A stretch of 5,939 nt of DNA. Source: JAKVKY01 sp964293585. GTDB taxonomy: Bacteria; Bacillota; Negativicutes; Acidaminococcales; Acidaminococcaceae. The notes beneath the pieces were generated by a model, which saw only the letters and a program-made list of their open reading frames with translations, ran no database searches and was not told where the DNA came from. Both the position numbers and the translations under genes were made by a program. How positions within the stretch are numbered: the first letter of the stretch is position 1; every line of letters starts with the position of its first letter. Shown here in pieces: positions 1-5,839 of this stretch. The DNA lies in assembly GCA_964293585.1 (NCBI GenBank), contig CAXYYS010000096.1, positions 1 to 5,939 on the forward strand, in the 5' to 3' direction.

Positions 1-1898
1 TTCTCCATGTACTCGCTCATATCGATACGGATCAAATTCCGTTCGTCATCAAAAAGTACTTCGGCTAAAGCTTTGGCCAGTTCGGTCTTGCCTACACCGG
101 TAGGTCCCAGGAAGATAAAGGAACCGATTGGACGGTTAGGATCCTTAATGCCGGCCCGGGCACGTACCACCGCTTCCGCTACAGATTTAACCGCAGCATC
201 CTGACCGATGACGCGCTTGTGCAAAGTGTCGGCCAGATGTACCAGTTTCTGGCGTTCGCCGGTGCCCAGACGCTGAACCGGAATTTCGGTCCAGGTGCTG
301 ACCACCTTGGCAATATCTTCTTCATCCACTTCTTCTTTCAGCAGACTCTGACCGTTCTTGTCCTTAGCGCCGTTCTCCAGGTTCTTCAATTCTTTTTCCA
401 GTTCCGGCAGACGGCCGTATTTCAACTCGGCCAGCTTGTTCAGATTGTACTCCCGTTCCGCAGTTTCCATTTGCTGCTTTACGGCATCAATTTCCTTCTT
501 TACTTCCCGAACCTTGGTAATGGAAGCTTTTTCGGCGTCCCAACGTTTAACTAAGCTATCGTTAGCAGCCTTCAGTTGTTTTAATTCTTCTTCCAATTTT
601 ACCAGGCGTTCCTTGGAAACGGCATCGTCCTCTTTCTTCAAAGCCTGAGCCTCAATTTCCAGCTGCAGGATGCGCCGTTTACTTTCGTCCAGCTCCACCG
701 GCAGGGAATCAATCTCTGTCCGCAGACGGGCGCCTGCCTCATCCACCAGGTCGATGGCCTTATCCGGCAGGAATCGGTCATTAATGTAACGGTTGGACAA
801 AACTGCCGCTGCTACCAGGGCTGCATCCTTGATGCGCACACCGTGATGGACCTCATAGCGCTCCTTCAGACCCCGCAGGATGGAAATAGTATCCTCCACG
901 CTGGGTTCCTTGACCATTACCGGCTGGAACCGGCGCTCCAGGGCACTATCCTTCTCAATATATTTCCGATATTCTTTCAGGGTGGTGGCACCAATGCAGC
1001 GCAGCTCGCCTCTGGCCAGCATCGGTTTCAGAATATTGCCGGCATCCATGGCGCCTTCGGCTGCGCCGGCACCAACTACTGTATGCAGTTCATCAATAAA
1101 CATGATAATCTGCCCGGCGCTATCAGAAACAGCCTTCAAAACTTTCTTCAGACGTTCCTCAAACTCGCCTCTGTATTTGGCGCCTGCCACCATGGACGCC
1201 AGGTCTAGGGCAAACAGGGTCTTGTTCTTTAAACTCTCCGGCACGTCACCGGCAATAATCCGGCGGGCCAAGCCTTCCACGATGGCAGTCTTGCCCACGC
1301 CCGGTTCACCAATCAGTACCGGGTTGTTCTTTTTCCGTCTGGACAAAATTTCAATGGTACGGCGAATCTCATCATCACGGCCGATAACCGGGTCCAGTTT
1401 GCCGGCCCTGGCTTTCGCCGTCAAATCCTGGCCGTATTTTTCCAGAGCTTTCTTATTTTCATCGTTGGCAGCCGTACCCAAATAATGCTGGTACAGGGCC
1501 TCAATCTTTTTGCTGTCAATGCCATATTTCCGGAACAGAGAAACCACTTCGCTGTCACCGTCGCTGGCAATAGTGCTGACCAAAAGGCCGATGGTAATCT
1601 CTCCCTGCCCTGCCTTCTGGTTCAGGATGGCATTCACCCTGGCAAAACCGGTGCTCATCATCAGCTGACGGTCCTGGCCTTTTACCGAAGGAATCTTCTG
1701 CACCAGGGTTTTAGCATCAGCATCAAACGCTGCCTGATCAATCTTTAAAGTCTGTAGCAGGAAACGGAAAAAGCCCTCGCTGGTCGTTAAAGCTGCCAGC
1801 ACATGGACGCAACTCAGTTCCTGGTGATAATGCATCACTGCCTGCTGTTGAGCCGCTTCTAATATATTTTTTACTTCTTCACTATAATTTTCTCCCAT
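1..1898 (-). CDS. clpB: ClpB disaggregase, N-terminal 632 codons (C-terminus beyond window)
   Basis: ATP-driven cytoplasmic hexameric chaperone (Hsp100) that extracts polypeptides from aggregates together with DnaK/DnaJ/GrpE. An uninterrupted minus-strand frame begins at ATG 1898-1896, 5 bases after the SD GGAGGTG (1910-1904), and runs off the left edge. Seen in order: a rather divergent Clp N-domain (about residues 1-145); NBD1 with Walker A GEPGVGKT (197-204), pore loop KYRG (241-244), Walker B IIMFIDELH (264-272) and arginine pair R322/R323; a coiled-coil middle domain (about 390-515) with the family motif YGRLPELE (494-501); then NBD2 with Walker A GPTGVGKT (598-605). The middle domain and both Walker A motifs separate ClpB from ClpA, ClpC and ClpE. 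Family members have about 860 residues, so roughly 225 are outside the window. Oddity: the WTG-I-P motif before NBD2 reads WTEIP (536-540). No CIRCE lies in the 144 bases upstream. Confidence 0.97.
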   Translation of the reverse strand, partial: MGENYSEEVKNILEAAQQQAVMHYHQELSCVHVLAALTTSEGFFRFLLQTLKIDQAAFDADAKTLVQKIPSVKGQDRQLMMSTGFARVNAILNQKAGQGEITIGLLVSTIASDGDSEVVSLFRKYGIDSKKIEALYQHYLGTAANDENKKALEKYGQDLTAKARAGKLDPVIGRDDEIRRTIEILSRRKKNNPVLIGEPGVGKTAIVEGLARRIIAGDVPESLKNKTLFALDLASMVAGAKYRGEFEERLKKVLKAVSDSAGQIIMFIDELHTVVGAGAAEGAMDAGNILKPMLARGELRCIGATTLKEYRKYIEKDSALERRFQPVMVKEPSVEDTISILRGLKERYEVHHGVRIKDAALVAAAVLSNRYINDRFLPDKAIDLVDEAGARLRTEIDSLPVELDESKRRILQLEIEAQALKKEDDAVSKERLVKLEEELKQLKAANDSLVKRWDAEKASITKVREVKKEIDAVKQQMETAEREYNLNKLAELKYGRLPELEKELKNLENGAKDKNGQSLLKEEVDEEDIAKVVSTWTEIPVQRLGTGERQKLVHLADTLHKRVIGQDAAVKSVAEAVVRARAGIKDPNRPIGSFIFLGPTGVGKTELAKALAEVLFDDERNLIRIDMSEYME

Positions 1899-1941
1899 AG
1901 TAACACCTCCGTAGCGTTAGAATATATAAGAATATTTATGT

Positions 1942-1965
1942 TAAACGCAGGAAAACTGCGGTTTA
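1942..1965. repeat. Small inverted repeat in the clpB/2043 divergent intergenic region
   Basis: Arms 1942-1950 (TAAACGCAG) and 1956-1965 (CTGCGGTTTA) pair over 9 bp with one bulged base, leaving a 5-base GAAAA loop. It lies 44-67 bases upstream of the clpB start codon, so it could be a hairpin in the clpB leader or a regulator site. There is no U-run, so it is not a terminator. It matches neither CIRCE nor the CtsR heptad repeat. Its function is unknown. Confidence 0.4.
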
Positions 1966-1990
1966 TGGCGAATTAATAAAGAGTGTAGTG

Positions 1991-2018
1991 TTGTTTATTA
2001 TTGTTCCTTAATTATTAT
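1991..2018 (+). promoter_or_regulatory. Candidate sigma-A promoter for the DUF155-like gene
   Basis: A TTGTTT -35-like box (1991-1996) is followed after 16 bases by TATTAT (2013-2018, 5 of 6 to consensus), which puts the start of transcription near 2025. The -35 is weak (3 of 6), so this rests mainly on the -10 and its position. The gene's SD, GAGG at 2032-2035, is 7 bases from ATG 2043. I could not find a convincing promoter for clpB on the other strand of this gap. Confidence 0.35.
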
Positions 2019-2042
2019 GGAAACGATGGGTGAGGATGAATC

Positions 2043-3104
2043 ATGAAAACTTCAATGATCGTGTACCGTTTGTTCGACGTCGCCGATGAAATCAACCTGG
2101 AACAGGTAGAAGCTTTATGGATTGCCCGCAATGCCAGCGTCTCGCGATTGCGCTTAGACCGTATCTCAACCCAATCCATTAATTTCACGAATCCGCCTAT
2201 CCTGGTAGAACTTGGTTCGCACGAGATGGAATTCTGCGGCAAACCTTATATCACGGAAGTCAAAGCACGGATTGAAGACTTAGGCGTTATCTGCCTGATT
2301 TTTAACATTGCCTTTAACGAAGACGTTACCTATGAAGAATATATGGATGTGGTCATCGCCACGGATGTCATGCCGGATGAACTGGTCCGGGACTTTTTGA
2401 ACTCCGTCCTGGAAACTATTAAACCGGCCTGCACCAATGAACGTATCTCTGAGTTCGACGAAGAATTCGTCGCTTATTACTTCCGGGATCCCATCCCCCA
2501 GGACTGGGGTCTGGTTCCTATCCTCCTGGCTGACAGGCAGACGGTTTCTGAGGAAACTGCCAAATATACGCTGGCCAACCATTTCTCCTATGCCCAGGAT
2601 ATCTGTTATCTGGCCTGGGACAGCGCTGTCATCTATGATCCCAGCGGCAGTATGGATATCCCAGACCTGCTGGAATTTGCCAGCGCCCAGTTCCTGGAAC
2701 TGCGCTATTACGATAACTACCTGACCAAGGCCATTGACAAAACCTACGGTGAAATTGAAGCTGTCAGCAAATCAGATGAAGCCAGCAAACTGGAACGTTA
2801 CCGCGCTATCCGCAGCAGCCTTCTGGAAACCATGGCCGATGTCAGCAGTCTGACCAGCAATATTTCCAATGCCCTGCAGGTAACCGAAGACATTTTCTAT
2901 GCCCGCGTGTATACCCGCTATCTGGAAATCCTGCGCGCTTCCGCCTGGCAAACCAACATTGAGAACAAACTGAACGTGATGCAGCGTTGTTATAACCTGC
3001 TTAACGAAGAAATCACGGCTCACCGGATGACCATGCTGGGTTACAGCATCATCGGCGTCCTGATTCTCTGTCTGATCATCCTGGTCTTCCTGGCTTTTAA
3101 GTAA
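2043..3104 (+). CDS. RMND1/DUF155-like protein with C-terminal membrane anchor
   Basis: 353 residues. Most of the chain is soluble and acidic, with no signal peptide. It ends in one hydrophobic helix (about 331-352) and a terminal Lys, so it would be tail-anchored with its bulk in the cytoplasm. The C-terminal half resembles the RMND1/Rmd1/Sif2 family (DUF155): a segment with SYAQDICYLAWDSAVIYD (182-199), a helical stretch FLELRYYDNYLTKAID (217-232), a charged helical linker, then YARVYTRYLEIL (286-297) and a W-containing helix leading into the anchor. In eukaryotes the family includes mitochondrial inner-membrane proteins, among them RMND1, needed for mitochondrial translation; bacterial members have no settled role. 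The family call is from remembered pattern, not a search. The start is supported by GAGG at 2032-2035. It stands alone between its own candidate promoter and a strong terminator, divergent from clpB. Confidence 0.6.
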   Translation: MKTSMIVYRLFDVADEINLEQVEALWIARNASVSRLRLDRISTQSINFTNPPILVELGSHEMEFCGKPYITEVKARIEDLGVICLIFNIAFNEDVTYEEYMDVVIATDVMPDELVRDFLNSVLETIKPACTNERISEFDEEFVAYYFRDPIPQDWGLVPILLADRQTVSEETAKYTLANHFSYAQDICYLAWDSAVIYDPSGSMDIPDLLEFASAQFLELRYYDNYLTKAIDKTYGEIEAVSKSDEASKLERYRAIRSSLLETMADVSSLTSNISNALQVTEDIFYARVYTRYLEILRASAWQTNIENKLNVMQRCYNLLNEEITAHRMTMLGYSIIGVLILCLIILVFLAFK

Positions 3105-3116
3105 AAGGACTCACAC

Positions 3117-3144
3117 AAAGGGCAGCTCCGGCTGCCCTTTTTTT
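3117..3144 (+). terminator. Rho-independent terminator after the DUF155-like gene
   Basis: A 10-bp perfect stem (3117-3126 AAAGGGCAGC with 3131-3140 GCTGCCCTTT) has a TCCG tetraloop. The T-run is seven bases (3138-3144), its first three pairing in the stem. It begins 12 bases after the TAA stop. Read from the minus strand the hairpin is followed only by TTTGTGTG, so termination in that direction would be weaker. Confidence 0.95.
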
Positions 3145-3156
3145 GTTCCTAGGACC

Positions 3157-3184
3157 ATTATAGCAGTAAATGTCAAAATGTCAA
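3157..3184 (-). promoter_or_regulatory. Consensus sigma-A promoter pointing left, antisense to the DUF155-like gene
   Basis: On the minus strand TTGACA (3184-3179) and TATAAT (3162-3157) match the sigma-A consensus at 12 of 12 bases with a 16-base spacer. Transcription would start near 3150 and run into the terminator hairpin from behind, then antisense through the gene ending at 3104. No credible minus-strand gene follows. It could make a short antisense RNA, or be a chance match in AT-rich sequence. Confidence 0.5.
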
Positions 3185-3185
3185 A
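3170..3185. repeat. Tandem 8-bp direct repeat ATGTCAAA x2
   Basis: ATGTCAAA occurs twice back to back (3170-3177 and 3178-3185). On the minus strand each copy carries a TTGACA; only the copy at 3184-3179 is correctly spaced for the TATAAT at 3162-3157. The half-sites resemble the GTCAAA core of CtsR boxes but repeat every 8 bases, not 10. Confidence 0.6.
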
Positions 3186-3218
3186 CAATATTTAACATTT
3201 TATTTTTATTGCTTGACA
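3179..3218. repeat. Inverted repeat containing two opposed -35 boxes
   Basis: The left arm 3179-3189 (TGTCAAACAAT) and right arm 3208-3218 (ATTGCTTGACA) are complementary at 10 of 11 positions, separated by 18 AT-rich bases. Each arm contains a perfect TTGACA -35 box, facing outward on opposite strands. This is the geometry of a divergent operator or a shared regulator site, but it may simply reflect two -35 boxes back to back. Confidence 0.5.
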
Positions 3219-3240
3219 AAGCCCGCCGTTAGTGTAAAAC
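3213..3240 (+). promoter_or_regulatory. Sigma-A promoter for the DUF2939-like/esterase operon
   Basis: TTGACA (3213-3218) is followed after 16 bases by TAAAAC (3235-3240, 4 of 6 to consensus). Transcription would begin near 3247, giving a leader of about 50 bases before ATG 3299. The leader holds a small AACAT/ATGTT hairpin (3262-3275) just ahead of the SD AGGGG (3283-3287). Confidence 0.55.
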
Positions 3241-3298
3241 TATTCTTTAATAAATAGTACCAACATGGAAATGTTTTCTTAAAGGGGCCAAACATATT

Positions 3299-4390
3299 AT
3301 GGGTAAAGTAGTTAAATATGTGTTAGGATTCATCATTGTTGCCGTGCTTGCAGCCGGCGCTTTTTATTTTGGGTATTGGGTCAAGACTCCGCAATATACA
3401 TTAAATCTGATTGCCAATGCGGTGGTCCAGCACGATACTAAAACTTTTGAAGAACATGTGGATCTGGATAACCTGTTCAGTAAATTATTTGACGATGCCA
3501 TTGCGGCCGAGTTCCATGTCCAGACCACGCCGGCCAACCCGTTCCTGCAAAACCAGATCCTGGGTATCAAAAGCTCCATCGTCCCCGTTTTTGCGGGCAT
3601 GGCGAAAAACTTTGTACAGTCCGGTACAATAAATAACGTCCTGGATGCCGCCGGAGACAATTCCGGCCGCGGCGGCCAACTGGCCGAGGGTATGGCTGTG
3701 AAGCTGGGCGTACCTTACATGGTCTATAAAAATATTACCGGCGTGACCAAGAATGGCGATAACGAAGCCGTGGTCAGCCTGAGTATCGAAGACAAACAAA
3801 CCGGCAAAGCCTTACCGGTACGTTTAAAGATGGTGCGCCTGGGAGATGGTACCTGGCAGATTAAACAAGTCGCCAACGTACAGGAATATTTAGAAGCACG
3901 GCAAGCTGCTATTGCCGCCAAGCTGGCTGAACTCAACAAACCCTTGCAGGACAAGATTGATGCCGCGGTCCGCATAGAAACCACCGGTATCAAAGCGCCT
4001 AAATTTACCTTCCAGACTTTAATGGAAGGCCTGCCTGTAACCGCTATCAGTTCCACCTTCTCTTTAACCAACCTGGGGACCAGGGACATTCTCAGTGTTT
4101 CCGGTATTGTCACGGTTAAGGATGCCACAGGCACGGTCCGTTTTACGGATGGCTTTGAGGCTGGCAGCGTACCTGCTGGTAAAACCGTAAGCACGCATAA
4201 TTCCTGGGCCTTAAATCCTTTTGTAGAAGATCAGCAGAAATTAACCAGCGATACTAAACAGCAAATCACCGGCAGCTTTGCCATTACTTCCGTCATCTTT
4301 ACAGATCATACTTCTTTAACACTGCTGGACCGGCTGCCAACGCCGCCAGCTGCTAATGAGGCTGTCTCTAAAGGAGGTACTGGTAAATGA
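3299..4390 (+). CDS. Membrane-anchored DUF2939-like extracytoplasmic protein
   Basis: 363 residues. A short basic N-terminus (MGKVVKY) precedes one hydrophobic helix (about 8-26) with no lipobox or clear signal-peptidase site, so it should be an inner-membrane anchor with the rest outside the cytoplasm. Right after the helix, the stretch KTPQYTLNLIANAVVQHD (29-46) followed by VDLDNLF (54-60) has the look of DUF2939 proteins; that alpha/beta region probably extends to about 195 and ends in WQIKQV. A helical linker (195-225) leads to a second, beta-rich region (about 235-342) of Ig or FxLYD-like character (FSLTNLG, 254-260; VTVKDATGTVRF, 271-282). The tail is Pro/Ala/Gly-rich. No catalytic motif is seen, so a binding or envelope role is inference. 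The SD AGGGG (3283-3287) is 11 bases from ATG, somewhat long. The stop overlaps the esterase start by 4 bases (ATGA). Confidence 0.65.
   Translation: MGKVVKYVLGFIIVAVLAAGAFYFGYWVKTPQYTLNLIANAVVQHDTKTFEEHVDLDNLFSKLFDDAIAAEFHVQTTPANPFLQNQILGIKSSIVPVFAGMAKNFVQSGTINNVLDAAGDNSGRGGQLAEGMAVKLGVPYMVYKNITGVTKNGDNEAVVSLSIEDKQTGKALPVRLKMVRLGDGTWQIKQVANVQEYLEARQAAIAAKLAELNKPLQDKIDAAVRIETTGIKAPKFTFQTLMEGLPVTAISSTFSLTNLGTRDILSVSGIVTVKDATGTVRFTDGFEAGSVPAGKTVSTHNSWALNPFVEDQQKLTSDTKQQITGSFAITSVIFTDHTSLTLLDRLPTPPAANEAVSKGGTGK
4371..4377 (+). promoter_or_regulatory. Strong RBS for the esterase inside the upstream gene
   Basis: AAGGAGG lies within the last codons of the DUF2939-like gene, 9 bases before ATG 4387. 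With the ATGA stop/start overlap it indicates translational coupling, and it fixes the esterase start. Confidence 0.85.
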
Positions 4391-5139
4391 AAACCCAACC
4401 ACTAATCACCCTGCCCGGCGGCGAAGCTTATTACCTGCCCGGTACCACAGACCAATGCGTGGTCCTGGTACACGGTTATACAGGTACCCCGGGTGAGTTA
4501 CGTCTGTTAGGTGAATACCTGCAAAAGCTGGGGCTAGCCGTAATCGGTGTGCGTTTGCCCGGTCACGGAACCAATATTGATGACCTGGAGCACACCACTT
4601 TTTCCGATTGGTACGAAGAAGTTCTCAAAAATGTAGCTAAGGCCCGGACCAGGGCCAGAAAAGTTTCTCTGGTCGGTACTTCCATGGGCGCAGCCGTGGT
4701 ACTAAAAGTAGCCGCGACAACCCAGCTCTATAAGACCGTGGTCATGAGCACACCCCTGGAAACTTTTAATAAGCATTACCAGTATGCCCGGTGGTTTCAC
4801 TTTATCCACCCGGTGGAAAAGAAAAAGCCCCGTCAGTTTGATGTACCGCCGCAATATTACGCCAGTTACGATGAGTTTCCCCTGTTGCCTTTATCCAGTG
4901 CTTTTAAGGAAATCAACAAGATGCGGAAAAACTGTCTGCCGAAGATTACTTGCCCCATCCTCATCATGCAGTCTAAGGTAGAGAAACATGTGAAACCGGA
5001 GAGCGCCCAGATCATATACGATAATGTGGCGTCCACGGATAAAGAAATTGTCTGGTACTACCATTCCGGACATCTGTTGGCCTTAGACGGGGAACGGCTG
5101 GATGTTTATCAACACATCGGCGCCTTTCTCACAAAATAA
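4387..5139 (+). CDS. Alpha/beta-hydrolase carboxylesterase (Est30/YvaK type)
   Basis: 250 residues, about the length of Est30-family carboxylesterases/monoacylglycerol lipases, which hydrolyse short- to medium-chain acyl esters. No signal peptide or membrane helix, so cytoplasmic. Seen: oxyanion-hole motif HGYTG (29-33), PGHG (58-61), nucleophile elbow GTSMG with Ser99, a cap insertion (about 120-175), and the catalytic His229 in SGH. By remembered alignment with Est30 (Ser94, Asp193, His223; acid in ...RHDE...NP) the acid position falls at Glu199 in SKVEKHVKP, so the usual Asp appears to be Glu. Glu serves as the acid in some other hydrolases, so activity is plausible. The gene is the second of a coupled pair with the DUF2939-like gene. 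The natural substrate cannot be read from sequence; a lipid or acyl ester connected with the envelope is inference from the partner. The operon ends against the hsp20 terminator. Confidence 0.88.
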   Translation: MKTQPLITLPGGEAYYLPGTTDQCVVLVHGYTGTPGELRLLGEYLQKLGLAVIGVRLPGHGTNIDDLEHTTFSDWYEEVLKNVAKARTRARKVSLVGTSMGAAVVLKVAATTQLYKTVVMSTPLETFNKHYQYARWFHFIHPVEKKKPRQFDVPPQYYASYDEFPLLPLSSAFKEINKMRKNCLPKITCPILIMQSKVEKHVKPESAQIIYDNVASTDKEIVWYYHSGHLLALDGERLDVYQHIGAFLTK

Positions 5140-5144
5140 ACTAT

Positions 5145-5192
5145 AAAAAAGCAGGTGGTACGCGGAGCTAATTTACACTCCCGTACCACCTG
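5145..5192 (-). terminator. Rho-independent terminator of hsp20
   Basis: The arms CAGGTGGTACG (5152-5162) and CGTACCACCTG (5182-5192) pair perfectly over 11 bp. After one bulged base, GGAG (5164-5167) and CTCC (5178-5181) add 4 bp, leaving a 10-base loop. On the minus strand the stem is followed by C and six T (5150-5145). On the plus strand it is followed by TCGCGTTTCC, a poor U-tract, so it may only partly stop the converging esterase operon, for which no other terminator is visible. Confidence 0.88.
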
Positions 5193-5233
5193 TCGCGTTT
5201 CCAGTCGGTCTCACTTAGAGTTCATGCCTTTGT

Positions 5234-5686
5234 TTAGCCTTCAATGGCGATGCATTTCTTGGACTCGATGGCCTTAGGATCTTTCTTGGGGATAGCCAAT
5301 CTCAAGGTACCGTCTTCAAACTTAGCGTGAATGTCTTTCTCTTCTACGCCCTCTCCGACGTAGAAGCTTCTGCTGCAACTACCAGCATAACGCTCTTGCC
5401 TGATGTACTTACCTTCCTGGTCCTTTTCATCCTTGTTGAGACTTTTGGAAGCGCTGATTGTCAAATAACCTTTGTTGAGTTCCACATGCAGATCTTCCTT
5501 CTTAAAACCTGGCAGGTCTACTGCTACCTCATACCCTTTCTCCAGTTCTTTCACATCCGTCTTCATCAGGTTCTTACCATGTTTACCATACAGTGGATTG
5601 TGTTCTCCTTCTAAAATGCCTCTTACCGGAAAATCATCCATCCAATCATCAAACAAGTTTTCTCCAAAAATACTCGGTAACATCAT
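5234..5686 (-). CDS. Small heat-shock protein, Hsp20/alpha-crystallin family
   Basis: 150 residues, a normal bacterial Hsp20 length. An ATP-independent holdase that forms cytoplasmic oligomers, binds unfolding proteins and hands them to DnaK and ClpB. The N-terminal arm (1-40) starts MMLPSIFGENLFDD, typical of Firmicutes Hsp20s. The alpha-crystallin domain runs about 41-135 (VAVDLPGFKKEDLHVEL, 54-70) with the conserved G-x-L element as EDGTLRLAIPKK (124-135). The C-terminal I-x-I oligomerisation motif is IAI (146-148). Cys104 and Cys145 are present; whether they matter is unknown. The start has AGGAGG (5700-5695) 8 bases upstream; the next codon is also ATG, so Met2 is a possible alternative. 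Transcribed alone from a CIRCE-controlled promoter and closed by its own terminator, convergent with the esterase operon. A gene name such as hsp18 would be a guess. Confidence 0.96.
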   Translation of the reverse strand: MMLPSIFGENLFDDWMDDFPVRGILEGEHNPLYGKHGKNLMKTDVKELEKGYEVAVDLPGFKKEDLHVELNKGYLTISASKSLNKDEKDQEGKYIRQERYAGSCSRSFYVGEGVEEKDIHAKFEDGTLRLAIPKKDPKAIESKKCIAIEG

Positions 5687-5737
5687 AAGTCATTCCTCCT
5701 AGCGACCCATTTGTCACAAATTTTTTGGAAACTACTT

Positions 5738-5794
5738 GAATGAAACCTTGCTCTCAGATCCTTTTCTCATTTGTGGTCTTACGGGGTTTCAATC
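5738..5794 (-). other. Long hsp20 leader with an inverted repeat
   Basis: From the predicted start near 5804 to ATG 5686 the leader is about 118 bases, long for such a gene. In it, 5785-5794 and 5738-5747 (minus strand GATTGAAACC and GGTTTCATTC) can pair at 9 of 10 positions across 37 bases. A perfect small palindrome, ATTTG-TCA-CAAAT on the plus strand (5709-5721), lies just before the SD. No known riboswitch or ROSE-type element was recognised. Confidence 0.35.
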
Positions 5795-5810
5795 TTTTGT
5801 TTCTGATTAT

Positions 5811-5839
5811 GTTATAGCATGTTTTGTTAGCACTGTCAA
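5811..5839 (-). promoter_or_regulatory. Sigma-A promoter of hsp20
   Basis: On the minus strand TTGACA (5839-5834, 6 of 6) is followed by exactly 17 bases and TATAAC (5816-5811, 5 of 6). Start of transcription is expected near 5804. The -35 box lies inside the CIRCE operator, so bound HrcA would block RNA polymerase directly. Confidence 0.92.

Noticed and set aside
7..1748. Plus-strand open frames opposite clpB
   Set aside because: They lie wholly inside the clpB coding sequence on the other strand, with low-complexity Phe/Ser-rich products and no supporting RBS pattern. The minus-strand frame has all ClpB motifs.
1921..2042. Sigma-32-like promoter for clpB (CCCAT element)
   Set aside because: Only an isolated CCCAT is present, with no CTTGAAA at the right spacing, and Firmicutes-type heat-shock control does not use sigma-32.
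2015..3023. Minus-strand open frames opposite the DUF155-like gene, possibly driven by the leftward promoter
   Set aside because: They are short and overlapping, and their products show no recognisable domain. The plus-strand frame is long and domain-like. Antisense RNA is more plausible than a protein.
3170..3185. CtsR operator from the tandem GTCAAA half-sites
   Set aside because: CtsR sites have heptads repeating every 10 bases (three-base spacer). Here the period is 8, and the neighbouring genes are not typical CtsR targets.
3265..3282. Five-codon leader peptide (MEMFS) before the DUF2939-like gene
   Set aside because: It has a start and stop but no ribosome binding site, no meaningful residue pattern and no attenuator-like hairpins. 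Chance is sufficient.
5151..5192. T-box riboswitch-like sequence (GGTGGTACGCGG)
   Set aside because: It resembles the T-box core GGTGGTACCGCG but lacks one C. There is no Stem I or specifier region upstream, no U-run follows on the plus strand, and it sits between convergent gene ends. The minus-strand terminator explains it.
5327..5702. Plus-strand frames over hsp20
   Set aside because: They are the complementary shadow of an Hsp20 gene with clear alpha-crystallin motifs.
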